NCBI GenBank assembly: GCA_905480605.1
Contig: CAJQRD010000042.1
Location: 1-54,135, forward strand
Source: an uncultured Saprospiraceae bacterium
GTDB taxonomy: Bacteria; Bacteroidota; Bacteroidia; Chitinophagales; Saprospiraceae
Length of the DNA stretch: 54,135 bases
Reading direction: 5' to 3'
Part shown: piece by piece, positions 36,474-46,052 of the stretch
How positions within the stretch are numbered: the first letter of the stretch is position 1
Layout of the letters: every line of letters begins with the position of its first letter
The notes under the pieces: model-generated
Databases searched by the model: none
What the model was told of the DNA's origin: nothing
Seen by the model: the letters and a program-made list of their open reading frames with translations, nothing else
Position numbers and translations under genes: made by a program

Positions 36474-37274
36474 ATGGAAATTGTGGGTTATTTTTTAGCA
36501 TTGGTTGTAGGTCTTTCATTGGGATTAATTGGAGGTGGAGGTTCTATTTTGGCTGTTCCTATTTTAGCTTATTTATTTTCTTTTGATGAAAAAGTCGCAA
36601 CGGCTTATTCTTTGTTTGTGGTTGGATCAGCCGCCCTAGTTGGAGGTTTACGGCAAAGTAAAAATGATAATGTAGATTGGAAAACTGCAATCGTTTTTGG
36701 TATTCCGGCAATTATTGGAGTTTGGATAATAAGGCATTTTGTCGTTCCAGAATTGCCAGGTATTTTGTTTTCATTCGGTGATTTTGACTTTACCCGTAGG
36801 ATGGGAATGTTTGGGCTTTTCTCAATACTAATGTTTTGGGCTGCATATACTATGCTGTCAAACAAAGAACGTAAAGGTGGAACAGGAGAGATAAAATATA
36901 ATTACCCACTAATAATAGTAGAAGGTTTGATTGTTGGAGGAGTTACAGGATTTGTAGGTGCTGGTGGTGGTTTTCTTATTATTCCAGCATTAGTAGTTCT
37001 AGCAAATTTAGAAATAAAGAAGGCCATTGGTACTTCATTAATCATTATTGCACTTAAGTCGTTAATGGGGTTTTTCCTAGGCGATGCGCTTACGATGAAT
37101 ATAGATTGGAATTTTTTATTTCTATTTACTTCGTTGACAATTGTTGGGATATTTTTAGGTGTTCATTTGGGTAAGTATATAGATGGTAAAAGATTGAAAA
37201 AGGGTTTTGGATATTTTATAATTGTTATGGCCATTTTTATATTCGCCATGGAATTTATTGTTAAAGCTAATTAA
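36474..37274 (+). CDS. TauE/SafE-family sulfite/organosulfur exporter
   Basis: 266 residues, about eight membrane helices with the family's two-fold repeat: first half LGLIGGGGSILAVPILAYLF, second half GGVTGFVGAGGGFLIIPALV followed by AIGTSLIIIALKS. Members move sulfite, sulfonates or related anions out of the cytoplasm. Its place between an ArsR-type repressor (53-base gap) and a persulfide-dioxygenase-like enzyme (19-base gap) suggests it exports the sulfite made by that enzyme. Confidence 0.92.
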   Translation: MEIVGYFLALVVGLSLGLIGGGGSILAVPILAYLFSFDEKVATAYSLFVVGSAALVGGLRQSKNDNVDWKTAIVFGIPAIIGVWIIRHFVVPELPGILFSFGDFDFTRRMGMFGLFSILMFWAAYTMLSNKERKGGTGEIKYNYPLIIVEGLIVGGVTGFVGAGGGFLIIPALVVLANLEIKKAIGTSLIIIALKSLMGFFLGDALTMNIDWNFLFLFTSLTIVGIFLGVHLGKYIDGKRLKKGFGYFIIVMAIFIFAMEFIVKAN

Positions 37275-37293
37275 AAATTTAAAGGAAATTAAA

Positions 37294-38703
37294 ATGATAA
37301 TAGAACAAATTTATACGGGGTGTTTGGCACAGGGAGCATACTACATTCAAAGCAACGGCGAAGCGGCCATCATCGATCCGTTACGTGAGGTTAATCCATA
37401 TATAGAAAGGGCAGAAAGGGATGGAGTCAAAATTAAGTATGTTTTTGAAACACACTTTCATGCAGATTTCGTAAGTGGACACGTTACATTGTCGAATTTG
37501 ACAGGAGCACCAATCGTTTATGGCCCAAACGCAGATCCAAGTTTTGAGGCACACATAGCTAAAGATGGAGAATTTTTTCAAGTGGGAGATATTCAAATAA
37601 AAGCACTTCATACACCTGGGCATACAATGGAAAGCACAACATATCTTGTTATTGATGAATCAGGAAATGAACATGCTATCTTTTCTGGTGACACATTATT
37701 TCTTGGAGATGTAGGCCGTCCCGATTTGGCACAAAAGGTTGGAAGTTTAACTGTTGAAGATTTGGCTGGATTTTCTTTTGATAGTTTACGCAATAAGATA
37801 ATGACACTTCCTGATGATGTAATTGTGTATCCTGCGCATGGAGCAGGATCAGCGTGTGGAAAAAACATGATGAAGGAAACTGTTGATACCTTAGGGAATC
37901 AGAAGAAAATGAATTATGCCCTACGTGCTGATATGACAAAGCAAGAATTTATAAAAGAATTAACAGATGGACTCTTGCCTCCTCCATCATATTTTCCATT
38001 AAATGTACAAATGAATAAGGAGGGTTACGCAAGTATTGATGAGGTATTGTCGACAGGACTAAAAGCTCTATCTCCTAAAGAATTTGAAAGTATTGCAAAT
38101 GAAACAGAGGCAATCATGCTTGATGTAAGACATGAGGCTGACTTCGCTACTAGCCACGTCCCTAATAGTATCTTTATCGGCTTGAATGGAACATTTGCAC
38201 CATGGGTAGGCGAGTTAATAATTGATGTTAAACAACCTATAATTCTTATAACACCAGAAGGAAAAGAAGAGGAGGCAATAATACGCTTATCAAGAGTGGG
38301 TTTTGACCGGACAATTGGCTATTTGAAAGGTGGGATAGCAGCATGGAAAGAGGCAGGAATGGAAGTAGATTCTGTAAATTCAGTTCCTGCTTCAGAGTTG
38401 GACCAGAACTATAAAGAATCTGAGACTCAAGTTTTTGATGTCCGAAAAGAATCAGAATATGCGTCTGAACATATTGTAAATGCAAAAAACACACCATTGG
38501 GTAAAATTAATAATTACCTAAGTCAATTTCCAAAAGATGAAAACTTTTATCTGCATTGTGCTGGAGGATATAGATCGATGATAGCAACTTCAATACTAAA
38601 GTCTCGAGGCATTCACAATATAATTGACGTGCAAGGTGGTTTTGGTGCAATAAAAGAAACAAACATTCCAAGGACAGAATTTGTATGCCCAACTACTTTA
38701 TAG
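37294..38703 (+). CDS. MBL-fold persulfide dioxygenase-like enzyme fused to two rhodanese domains
   Basis: 469 residues from the ATG at 37294; upstream in-frame codons overlap the TauE gene and are not needed. ETHE1-type domain: YIQSNGEAAIIDP, metal motif ETHFHADFVSGH, TPGHTMEST, FSGDTLFLGDVGRPD and YPAHGAGSACG. Then a first rhodanese domain whose active-site loop reads ILITPEGKEEEA, without the Cys, and a second with the Cys kept in LHCAGGYRSMIA. ETHE1-type enzymes oxidise glutathione or other persulfides to sulfite, and the active rhodanese may move sulfane sulfur to or from thiosulfate. Cytoplasmic. Confidence 0.93.
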   Translation: MIIEQIYTGCLAQGAYYIQSNGEAAIIDPLREVNPYIERAERDGVKIKYVFETHFHADFVSGHVTLSNLTGAPIVYGPNADPSFEAHIAKDGEFFQVGDIQIKALHTPGHTMESTTYLVIDESGNEHAIFSGDTLFLGDVGRPDLAQKVGSLTVEDLAGFSFDSLRNKIMTLPDDVIVYPAHGAGSACGKNMMKETVDTLGNQKKMNYALRADMTKQEFIKELTDGLLPPPSYFPLNVQMNKEGYASIDEVLSTGLKALSPKEFESIANETEAIMLDVRHEADFATSHVPNSIFIGLNGTFAPWVGELIIDVKQPIILITPEGKEEEAIIRLSRVGFDRTIGYLKGGIAAWKEAGMEVDSVNSVPASELDQNYKESETQVFDVRKESEYASEHIVNAKNTPLGKINNYLSQFPKDENFYLHCAGGYRSMIATSILKSRGIHNIIDVQGGFGAIKETNIPRTEFVCPTTL

Positions 38704-38726
38704 AACCAAATAATATAATTTAAGTT

Positions 38727-39314
38727 ATGAATTTTATTGAATATATATCACAAGCTTGGCATTGGAGTGTTTCTGGTGCAGGTATTGTTTTTGTTATGTT
38801 TTTACTTCTTTGGTTCGGCGGAAACTTCGGAGCATCTTCAAACCTTAGAATACTTTGTGCAATTGGAGGAGCAGGTAAAAGGCACAGCTTTTTTGATTTT
38901 GATTGGAAAGGTCAAGTTTGGAATCTCGTCTTTATTTTTAGTGCTATAATTGGTGGCTACCTAGCAACTAAATTTTTGGCAAGTCCAGAACCGGTACAAA
39001 TTTCTGAAGCGACTCAAACATACTTGAGTTCAGTCGGAATATCAACACCACAAACTATTGAGGAGGGTTTTGGGTTTGTACCAACGGAAATTTTTGCATT
39101 GGAAAAAATCTCCTCACCTAGAAATTTATTTATGTTGATTGTAGGAGGATTTTTTGTTGGTTTTGGAGCAAGATATGCGGGCGGTTGTACATCAGGACAT
39201 GCAATAAGTGGTTTGTCTAATCTGCAAATTCCTTCATTAATTGCCGTGATAGGATTTTTTATTGGGGGATTAATTATGACGTGGGGTATTTTACCATTCT
39301 TGTTAACTATTTAA
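38727..39314 (+). CDS. YeeE/YedE family thiosulfate transporter, first half
   Basis: 195 residues with about five membrane helices. FVGFGARYAGGCTSGHAISG contains the conserved Gly-Gly-Cys-Thr-Ser-Gly-His segment of YeeE/YedE (TsuA-type) transporters, where Cys thiols relay thiosulfate through the pore. The insert between helices 2 and 3 (SPEPVQISEATQTYLSSVGI) is periplasmic-looking. It is half of the fused transporter found in other bacteria; the other half is encoded 9 bases downstream. Confidence 0.9.
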   Translation: MNFIEYISQAWHWSVSGAGIVFVMFLLLWFGGNFGASSNLRILCAIGGAGKRHSFFDFDWKGQVWNLVFIFSAIIGGYLATKFLASPEPVQISEATQTYLSSVGISTPQTIEEGFGFVPTEIFALEKISSPRNLFMLIVGGFFVGFGARYAGGCTSGHAISGLSNLQIPSLIAVIGFFIGGLIMTWGILPFLLTI

Positions 39315-39323
39315 GATAAAATA

Positions 39324-39737
39324 ATGAAAGCATTAAAATATATAATACCAGGTGTTCTTTTTGGAATTGTTATGACAAAGTCCGAAGCGGTGAGTTGGTT
39401 TCGAATTCAAGAAATGTTTCGCTTTGAAAGTTTTCACATGTATGGTATAATAGGTGTTGCAGTTATTCTAGGCGCCATTTTGACATTTTTACTGAAAAAC
39501 TTTAACACTAAAAGCTTCGATGGAGGGGGAATTAACTTTAGCCCTAAAAGTAGGAGTATTTCACGTTATCTTCTTGGAGGAATAATTTTTGGTCTGGGAT
39601 GGGCAATGACAGGAGCATGTCCAGGACCTATGTTTACTTTAGTTGGACATGGCGTATGGACAATTTTGATTGTAATTTTGAGCGCAGTTTTTGGCACCTA
39701 TGTTTACGGAGCAATTAGAAATAAATTACCTCATTAA
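39324..39737 (+). CDS. YeeE/YedE family thiosulfate transporter, second half (DUF6691)
   Basis: 137 residues, four membrane helices. GGIIFGLGWAMTGACPGPMF is the second conserved Cys segment of the transporter family. With the preceding gene (9-base gap) it should form the complete pore for thiosulfate or a related sulfane-sulfur anion. Early residues PGVLFGIVMTKSEAVSWFRI resemble the split two-gene form common in Bacteroidota and Proteobacteria sulfur operons. Confidence 0.9.
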   Translation: MKALKYIIPGVLFGIVMTKSEAVSWFRIQEMFRFESFHMYGIIGVAVILGAILTFLLKNFNTKSFDGGGINFSPKSRSISRYLLGGIIFGLGWAMTGACPGPMFTLVGHGVWTILIVILSAVFGTYVYGAIRNKLPH

Positions 39738-39772
39738 AATGATTAATTTTATGATTACTTAATGCACAATAA

Positions 39773-40801
39773 ATGCGACAGACTAATCTAACTTTAATTG
39801 TATTATTACTTTTTGTAAGCTGTAAAACTGATAAAGCTTCAGTTTTATATTCAAGTAATAAGGATGATATAAAGGCTGAAAACCTAATCAGCCCGAAAGA
39901 GGCTTTTGATTTGCTTAAAAACAGTGAGCAATATATTGCTATACATGTTTCTAAGAGTGGTGCATTTAAAAATGAACACATTCCAGAGGCAATAAACATT
40001 TGGAGACAAGACTACGGATCTGATATTTCTATACCATATGGCGGACTAATCCCCAGTAAGGAAAAGTTACAGAATTTACTTCAAAAAATTGGTTTTCTAA
40101 ATGGCAAGACTTTGCTGCTATATGACATCAAAGCCAATGTAGATGCATTAAGATTTGCATGGGTTTTAAGTTTATATGGGTTCAATGATTACAAAATAAT
40201 AAATGGCGGTCTCGCGTATTGGAAATTAAGTGGTTTGCCAATAACAGATAATGATTCAGACAAACCTATAAGTACAAACTTTACTCTTATTGATTATTTT
40301 GATAATTCAATTATTGCTTCTTTTGAGGAGGTAAAAAATGCAATTCAAGATACAAATACAATATTGATAGACACCAGAGAGGACTATGAGAATAAAGGTG
40401 AACCGTTTGTAAAAAACAATGAAGTGTACTCATATAAACCAGGAGCCTTTAATCGTGGAAGTATACCGACGGCAATTCATCTTAACTGGTCTACCTTTGC
40501 AGATCTAAAGGGAGACCACAGAATCAAATCAGAAGAAGACTTAAGGTATGATTTGAAGAGAAATGGAATAAACCCAAATAAAAACATCATTCTCTATTGC
40601 CAGAGTGGTTCAAGAACATCACATACATATTATGTGTTGAAAAATGTTCTTGGATATGAAAATGTCAAAAACTATGATGGTTCATGGATAGAATGGAGTT
40701 ATAATTGGAGTCTTGACAATAACCTACCATTATTACAAAAATGTAATGATGAAAGATTTCAGAACGTGTATGATTCTTTGCAGCTTAGTCTTAATAGATA
40801 A
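39773..40801 (+). CDS. Rhodanese-type sulfurtransferase lipoprotein
   Basis: 342 residues. Signal peptide with lipobox LFVSC (Cys17), so it is anchored in the envelope. Two rhodanese domains as in 3-mercaptopyruvate sulfurtransferase. Domain 1 (LISPKEAFDLL to INGGLAYWK) has lost its loop Cys (LLLYDIKANVDALRF). Domain 2 (ILIDTREDYEN, FNRGSIPTAIHLNW) keeps it in LYCQSGSRTSHTYYVL. Last gene of the sulfur cluster, 35 bases after the transporter. A role handling sulfane sulfur on the periplasmic side next to the YeeE/YedE pore is likely; donor and acceptor are unknown. Confidence 0.9.
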   Translation: MRQTNLTLIVLLLFVSCKTDKASVLYSSNKDDIKAENLISPKEAFDLLKNSEQYIAIHVSKSGAFKNEHIPEAINIWRQDYGSDISIPYGGLIPSKEKLQNLLQKIGFLNGKTLLLYDIKANVDALRFAWVLSLYGFNDYKIINGGLAYWKLSGLPITDNDSDKPISTNFTLIDYFDNSIIASFEEVKNAIQDTNTILIDTREDYENKGEPFVKNNEVYSYKPGAFNRGSIPTAIHLNWSTFADLKGDHRIKSEEDLRYDLKRNGINPNKNIILYCQSGSRTSHTYYVLKNVLGYENVKNYDGSWIEWSYNWSLDNNLPLLQKCNDERFQNVYDSLQLSLNR

Positions 40802-41073
40802 AATTATTTTTTTCGATAATTTTCTATCAATTGATATGTTGGCATGCCGTCACTTTGTAATTCAATTGCAGTAGATTTTACTTAATTATTCAAAACTTAG
40901 AAAGTAGAATCTATTATTTTTTAAACAGTAATTGATAATCAAGCTAAAGCTAATCCTTGGGTTTAGAATAAAAGTGAAGATATAAAGATCTTGATTGTTA
41001 CCTTCGTTGTTCTTTAGACGTGAGAATCTTGTTTCATTAGCTTTAAGTTTTAATTGGTGTACAAATCTTGAAT

Positions 41074-41789
41074 ATGAAAATTCTGGTAGTAGAAGATGAA
41101 ATGATTATATCTGAAGATATCCGGTGGATGTTAGAAGAGAGAAATTATACAGTGACCGACCAAGCTGTTGATTATGATGATGCCATACAATCAATAGAAA
41201 AAATCCTCCAGATTTAGTTCTTTTGGATATAAACCTTAAAGGAACCAGAACAGGTATTGATGTGGCGGTAAGTCTGAATGAAAAACTGAACATCCCTTTT
41301 ATATATACAAGCTCCTTAGGTGATAAAACAACAATTGATCTTGCAAAGGCAACTAATCCTTCAGCATACCCTGTCAAACCATTTAAAGAAGAACAACTCA
41401 TGGTGGCTATTGAAATAGCTATTTCAAATTTTGATAAAAAAATCAACACGAAGCACCAAGAGGGTGTCGCTATTTATAATGATGCAATATTTGTCAAGGA
41501 TAAACATAAAATCGTAAAGGTGTTTTTGACAGATATAATGTATCTTAAAAAATGTGAGAACTATTTAGATATCTATACAGCAGAAGAACGCTTTACTGTG
41601 AGATCCACAATTAATGGGTTTATTGATTCTTTGGGATTTAATAAATTATATAGGATACATAAATCCTATGCGGTGAATCTTGATTTTGTTTCTGGAATGA
41701 CCCAGAATTCAATAATGCTTGATCAAATCGAAGTGCCTTTATCAAAATCCTATGCACTAGACCTCAAGTCTAAATTGCGTATTTTTTGA
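41074..41789 (+). pseudogene. LytTR-family response regulator with a single-base frameshift
   Basis: From ATG 41074 the receiver begins MKILVVEDEMIISEDIRWML and continues to IQSIEK, then the frame closes at a TAG (41215). The -1 frame carries on without loss: NPPDLVLLDINLKGTRTGID (phospho-Asp), FIYTSSLGD, YPVKPFKEE, then a LytTR DNA-binding domain (VFLTDIMYLKKCENYLDIYT, RIHKSYAVNLDFV). One A added to the A6 run at 41198-41203 restores a 239-residue regulator. The rest is well preserved, so the break is recent, a sequencing indel, or bypassed by slippage. It converges with a TPR histidine kinase that would be its natural partner. Confidence 0.8.
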
Positions 41790-41811
41790 TGTGATGTAAT
41801 AAGATGGGTAT

Positions 41812-41848
41812 CTTAAAAAAAAAGACCCACTGAAAAACAGCAGGTCGA
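41812..41848 (-). terminator. Terminator downstream of the TPR histidine kinase
   Basis: On the minus strand CGACC..CTG and CAG..GGTC pair around TTTTT and are followed by a run of nine T. It lies about 220 bases past the kinase stop and also separates it from the regulator gene. Confidence 0.6.
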
Positions 41849-42066
41849 AAAGTATATTGTTTTTTGGGCTTATGTTATAATCATTTTCTAATACAGCTTC
41901 AAAATAACTAAATGTTTTTGATTACAATTTAAAGGTACTTCTTCTTTATGGTGTTCAAGAAAATATGGTATGAAGTCCCGAGATTCTGGTTAGAACTGGC
42001 TGTTTTCTGACGGGAAAAGAAAAAGTAAAACTTGTTCTTTTCGGTATAGTGAAAAAAATAAGATGT

Positions 42067-44316
42067 TTACAATGGTGTGCTTTCAAACTTTAAAGACACT
42101 TGTGTTCCATCTGTGCTATCAATGTCTAATGTGCCTTTTAGCTGCTTTACACCCAGTGTATTTATCAATCTTAAACCTAGGCTACTTGACTTGCTAATAA
42201 CAAAATCTTTAGGCAGCCCAATTCCATTGTCTTTAACGACTAGACTGAAGAGATTATCTCCAAGATCACTGAGGTTAATTTGAATAAGACCTTCTTCCAT
42301 ACCATTAAAAGCATGTTTTACAGAATTGGTAACAATTTCATTGATTATGAGACCAATAGGAATTGCTGTATCAATATCTAAATTGATGTTATGTGCATTG
42401 ATTTCATATTCAAGATTCCTTGAAGGAAAACCGAAGGAGTTTGAGATGCTTTGCATAAATTGAACAATATACTTTTGCATGTCTAGTGATGCGATATTGT
42501 TAGATTGGTAAAGATTCTGATGAATCAGTGACATAGCTTCAACGCGATTTTTTCCTTCGGTGATGCTGGCTAAAACAGACTTATCAGTTATTTTTTTCGA
42601 TTGTAAACTTAGAAGACTACTTATAATTTGAAGATTGTTTTTTACACGATGATGGATTTCTTTTAAAAGTGTTTCTTTTTCTGATAGAGATTCTTTGAGA
42701 AGAAGACTTTGATTATAAATTTCTGTGTTTTTGGAAATGAGTAAATTGTTCGTTTTCTTTTTGAGTAAAAAACGATTGTATAATAAACCGATCAAGATTA
42801 AAAGCAGAGCTCCTCCGGCCAAAAGAAGGTTTTTCATTTGTTGGCTTCTTTTAAGAACAAGCTTTCTAAGGGTCGCTTCATTTTCTAAATTTTCAATTTT
42901 AATGTCTCGCGCCTTGGCCTCATAAACAGCCTGCATCTTTACAGTTTCTGATTCAATTTCTTTTGATAAAATTTGATTCATAATACTTGAGTAAAGCTTT
43001 TGGTGCTTAAATGCCCTATCCATTTGATTTAATTTTTCAAATGAAGTTGCTAGGTCTTCGTAAGCCATACTTAACTCTCGATTGACATTTATGCGTTTTG
43101 AAATTTCAGCTGTTTTATTAAGATATTTTATTGCTTTTTGAGGTTTATTGGTTTGATTCATTAATCTTCCCAACTGTAAATTTAGGACAGCCATTTTCAG
43201 CTGTTGATCTGTTTCTTCAGCATATTTTAAACCTAGTTTATAGTTTTTTTCTGCCGCTATAAAGTTGGATTCATTTCGATCAATACCACCTAAGTTTTTA
43301 TAAGCAAAACTCAGCCCTCTTTTGTCGTCCATTGATTTTCTTAATTCCAAATCATTAAGGGCATATTCTCTAGCCTTTTTAGAATCCTTAAGTCTTAAAA
43401 ATAAGGTTGAAGCCCCTTGATATCCATCAGCCTCACCGCTTCGGTTATTGGTTTTTTTTGAGAGATCTATGGACTTGAGATAATACTCAAGAGCTTTGGT
43501 GTTGTTTTCAAGATAGTAATGTACGGACGCGATATTTGTACAAATATTCGATGCCTTGACAAGGTCGTTTTGATTTTCGGCCAAATGCATGGCTCGTATA
43601 TAACAATCAAGTCCTTTTTGCAAATCGCCTTGATAATCGTAGATAATTCCTGTTGCATTTAAAATATTAACTTCTAGAGTTTTCTCATTATGTTTTTGAG
43701 CCAATTTTAATGCCTTTCTATAATGGCCCAATGCTTGTTCGTACTTTCCTTGTCTTTCTGTCAGATCTCCAAATCCTTTTTCTGCTTGAGCTATGCCAAT
43801 TTCATAACTTATATCTTCACTTAACTTAAAACAGGTTTGATATTTTTGAAATGATAAATCACTTTCCCCTTTTCTTCTAAACATGTAACCCATCAATGCA
43901 TAAGCATCGCATTGGTACTTTATATTGTTTAATGTCTTAGCTGTCTTGATAGCATCCTTGAGGTGTTTAATTCCTTTATCAAACTCTCCATTGTTTTTAT
44001 AATATGAAGCCAATTCATATTCAGCAATTATATCAAGACTTTTATCATTGATTTCTACTGCTATATTGTGAGCTTGGGTTGCGTGCGTAAACGCATCGCC
44101 AAGACTAAATTTACTGTATGCTTTGCTTAGTTCAATGTGCAGTTGTCCAATTTCTTTTTTGTTTGTAGACTTTGAAAGAAGAACCTGAAGACTATCAATT
44201 GTCGAATTGGCAATGTTGGTGCCAAGTAGAAATAATACACAAAATAATGTAAGTGTCGGTTTAATATAGGAATAAGAATGTTGGTGTTGGTGCAAATTGA
44301 TCAAGCGCAATTTCAT
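42067..44316 (-). CDS. TPR-repeat sensor histidine kinase (HisKA_2 / HWE-like type)
   Basis: 749 residues. Signal peptide/TM at about 18-38, then some ten TPR repeats to about residue 440 (for example [40 protein letters not shown]) in the periplasm, a coiled segment, [22 protein letters not shown], then HisKA_2 with phospho-His in [20 protein letters not shown] and HATPase ([33 protein letters not shown]). This architecture is common in Bacteroidota, normally paired with a LytTR regulator; the frameshifted one at 41074 is convergent with it. The TPR array suggests sensing through a protein partner. Confidence 0.92.
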   Translation of the reverse strand: MKLRLINLHQHQHSYSYIKPTLTLFCVLFLLGTNIANSTIDSLQVLLSKSTNKKEIGQLHIELSKAYSKFSLGDAFTHATQAHNIAVEINDKSLDIIAEYELASYYKNNGEFDKGIKHLKDAIKTAKTLNNIKYQCDAYALMGYMFRRKGESDLSFQKYQTCFKLSEDISYEIGIAQAEKGFGDLTERQGKYEQALGHYRKALKLAQKHNEKTLEVNILNATGIIYDYQGDLQKGLDCYIRAMHLAENQNDLVKASNICTNIASVHYYLENNTKALEYYLKSIDLSKKTNNRSGEADGYQGASTLFLRLKDSKKAREYALNDLELRKSMDDKRGLSFAYKNLGGIDRNESNFIAAEKNYKLGLKYAEETDQQLKMAVLNLQLGRLMNQTNKPQKAIKYLNKTAEISKRINVNRELSMAYEDLATSFEKLNQMDRAFKHQKLYSSIMNQILSKEIESETVKMQAVYEAKARDIKIENLENEATLRKLVLKRSQQMKNLLLAGGALLLILIGLLYNRFLLKKKTNNLLISKNTEIYNQSLLLKESLSEKETLLKEIHHRVKNNLQIISSLLSLQSKKITDKSVLASITEGKNRVEAMSLIHQNLYQSNNIASLDMQKYIVQFMQSISNSFGFPSRNLEYEINAHNINLDIDTAIPIGLIINEIVTNSVKHAFNGMEEGLIQINLSDLGDNLFSLVVKDNGIGLPKDFVISKSSSLGLRLINTLGVKQLKGTLDIDSTDGTQVSLKFESTPL

Positions 44317-44608
44317 ATGGGATTATTAAAAATGAAAGTTACGTATTTTTTGTTATTAAGGCTTAAGGTCTTTTATTTTGTAATAAAAGATTGAGCTATT
44401 AAATATACTTTATTCATGAATGTTATTATTTAATATTGACTTTTTTACTCCTAGGTCGCAATGTACTTAACTTGTTTATTTTTCTTGACCTTTTGATTGT
44501 ACGAATGACAACAGTTTTCTTTTTTTCATTTATTGAGCTTAATAAAGCTGTTTTTTTATAGCCTTTATTCTTAGCACTCTTGTGTTATTTTCTTGCTATT
44601 TATAAGTG

Positions 44609-44638
44609 TTGATTGCCAATTTATGCTTTGTATATTTG
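44609..44638 (+). promoter_or_regulatory. Consensus Bacteroidota promoter
   Basis: TTG at 44609-44611, exactly 19 bases, then TATATTTG at 44631-44638. Predicted transcription start near 44645, about 50 bases ahead of the ATG at 44695. The rest of the spacer 44317-44608 shows only T-rich runs. Confidence 0.7.
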
Positions 44639-44710
44639 TAAAATTTTATTAATTTAGATAATATATTTTTATAACCCTAATAAATAAATTTAACATGAAA
44701 TGTTTTTTTA

Positions 44711-45508
44711 ATGTTCAGTTTTTTAATGTTTGAACATGAAGTTGTTATTGCTCAGACAGGTAGTCAAACCGGTGCAACTTCTCAAGCTCGTACTAGAGTA
44801 CATGGTTATACTGGGTTTACGGTAAGCGTAAGTCAAGAACCTAATAGTTTAGATGAGGTAAGAAATTATTTTACAGTTCAGCTTCCTCAAGAATCGGAAC
44901 ACGGGAAGATTTGGGAGTTAGTTTCATCTAATTCTAAAGGAGTTGATGATTTAACACCAACTAAATTAGTGGTAAAGGAAGTTTGGGGCGGTTATGATGG
45001 ACTCTTCTCTAAAGTTGTAGAATATCAAATTTTCGATCCAAAAGAAGATTATGGCTGTCAAGAGGCTATTGCATTAATAAAGCAAGAATTTGAATTGGAT
45101 GATTCTGATAAGATCATACGGGATATCTTTTTTGATCAAAAAGTAATTGATGTAGAAGATGGGAATAAGACAATTAAGTCCATTTATCGATTTAGAAAAG
45201 ATGGTAAGTTGGCTGTTCGCTTTTTATATAAAGATGATACAGGAAAGTGGGAAGAGGATGCCAGGTTTGTGTATAAAAACTCTAATATAAACTATGAAGA
45301 AAATGACCCTATGTGGAGCGCAGCAACAGCCGGAAGAATTGAAGCAACCAGAGTAGGAAATGTGGAAAGACCTTCTTTTGGAATTGCTCCTATGCGTCCA
45401 AGATATAATACTACACGAAGGAGAAGAGCAAGTAGGAGTTTAAACCATGTCATTAGTACTGTAACCTCATCACTAACAGGTGAGACGTGGTTCGTAGCGA
45501 CGCCATAA
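44711..45508 (+). CDS. Exported protein of unknown function; start uncertain
   Basis: 265 residues from ATG 44711, but the N-terminus MFSFLMFEHEVVIAQ is short for a signal peptide. An ATG at 44695 followed by a T7 run would, with one T less, read MKCFLMFSFLMFEHEVVIAQ, a far better signal sequence, so the run may be variable or mis-sequenced. The mature part contains a charged globular middle (YQIFDPKEDYGCQEAIALIK, KSIYRFRKDGKLAVRFLYKD) and a basic Arg-rich stretch (RPRYNTTRRRRASRSL) near the C-terminus. No known family. It has a consensus promoter and a strong terminator, thus a single expressed gene. Confidence 0.65.
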   Translation: MFSFLMFEHEVVIAQTGSQTGATSQARTRVHGYTGFTVSVSQEPNSLDEVRNYFTVQLPQESEHGKIWELVSSNSKGVDDLTPTKLVVKEVWGGYDGLFSKVVEYQIFDPKEDYGCQEAIALIKQEFELDDSDKIIRDIFFDQKVIDVEDGNKTIKSIYRFRKDGKLAVRFLYKDDTGKWEEDARFVYKNSNINYEENDPMWSAATAGRIEATRVGNVERPSFGIAPMRPRYNTTRRRRASRSLNHVISTVTSSLTGETWFVATP

Positions 45509-45620
45509 AATTAATTTAAAATCAAGAGGAAAATTAACAATACTTTATTGTTGTCTTAAACTAAAATAAGTGCTGACAAACAAAATCTTATTGATTTTAA
45601 TGCTAAACTTAACTAAATAA

Positions 45621-45661
45621 AATAGAGAATAACGATTATTGTTATTCTCTATTTTTTTTTC
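45621..45661 (+). terminator. Strong intrinsic terminator
   Basis: AATAGAGAATAAC pairs with GTTATTCTCTATT around GATTATT, followed by nine or more T. The rest of the spacer 45509-46052 is AT-rich with no gene, RNA or repeat that I can support. Confidence 0.93.
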
Positions 45662-46052
45662 TTAAAGAAGGATTATAGTATCGATAGGTGAATTTTTGGA
45701 TAGCTACCAGAATTTGACTTATAGGAATCTAGAAACAAGTTTTTGTTTTAATTCAGGGTATTTATGCTGGTTTTGAATAGAGGTTTTACTTTTCATTTTA
45801 TCTCTAGCTTGTTGAATAGAGTTGCTTCATAATTTGTGATTTAATAAAAAAGTAACAACTCAAAATAACGTAATTAAGAGAGAGTTAAATATTAAAAAGA
45901 GAGGAGTAAGCTGGATCATTATATGGGAATAGAAACAATAGCTGTGTAGATGTTGTAATTTTTAGTATTAATTAACTAGATTTATAACTCACTGATATAC
46001 TTAATGTTATCATAAGTTAAGTTTTTAAACATTATTTATTATAAAAAATTGA

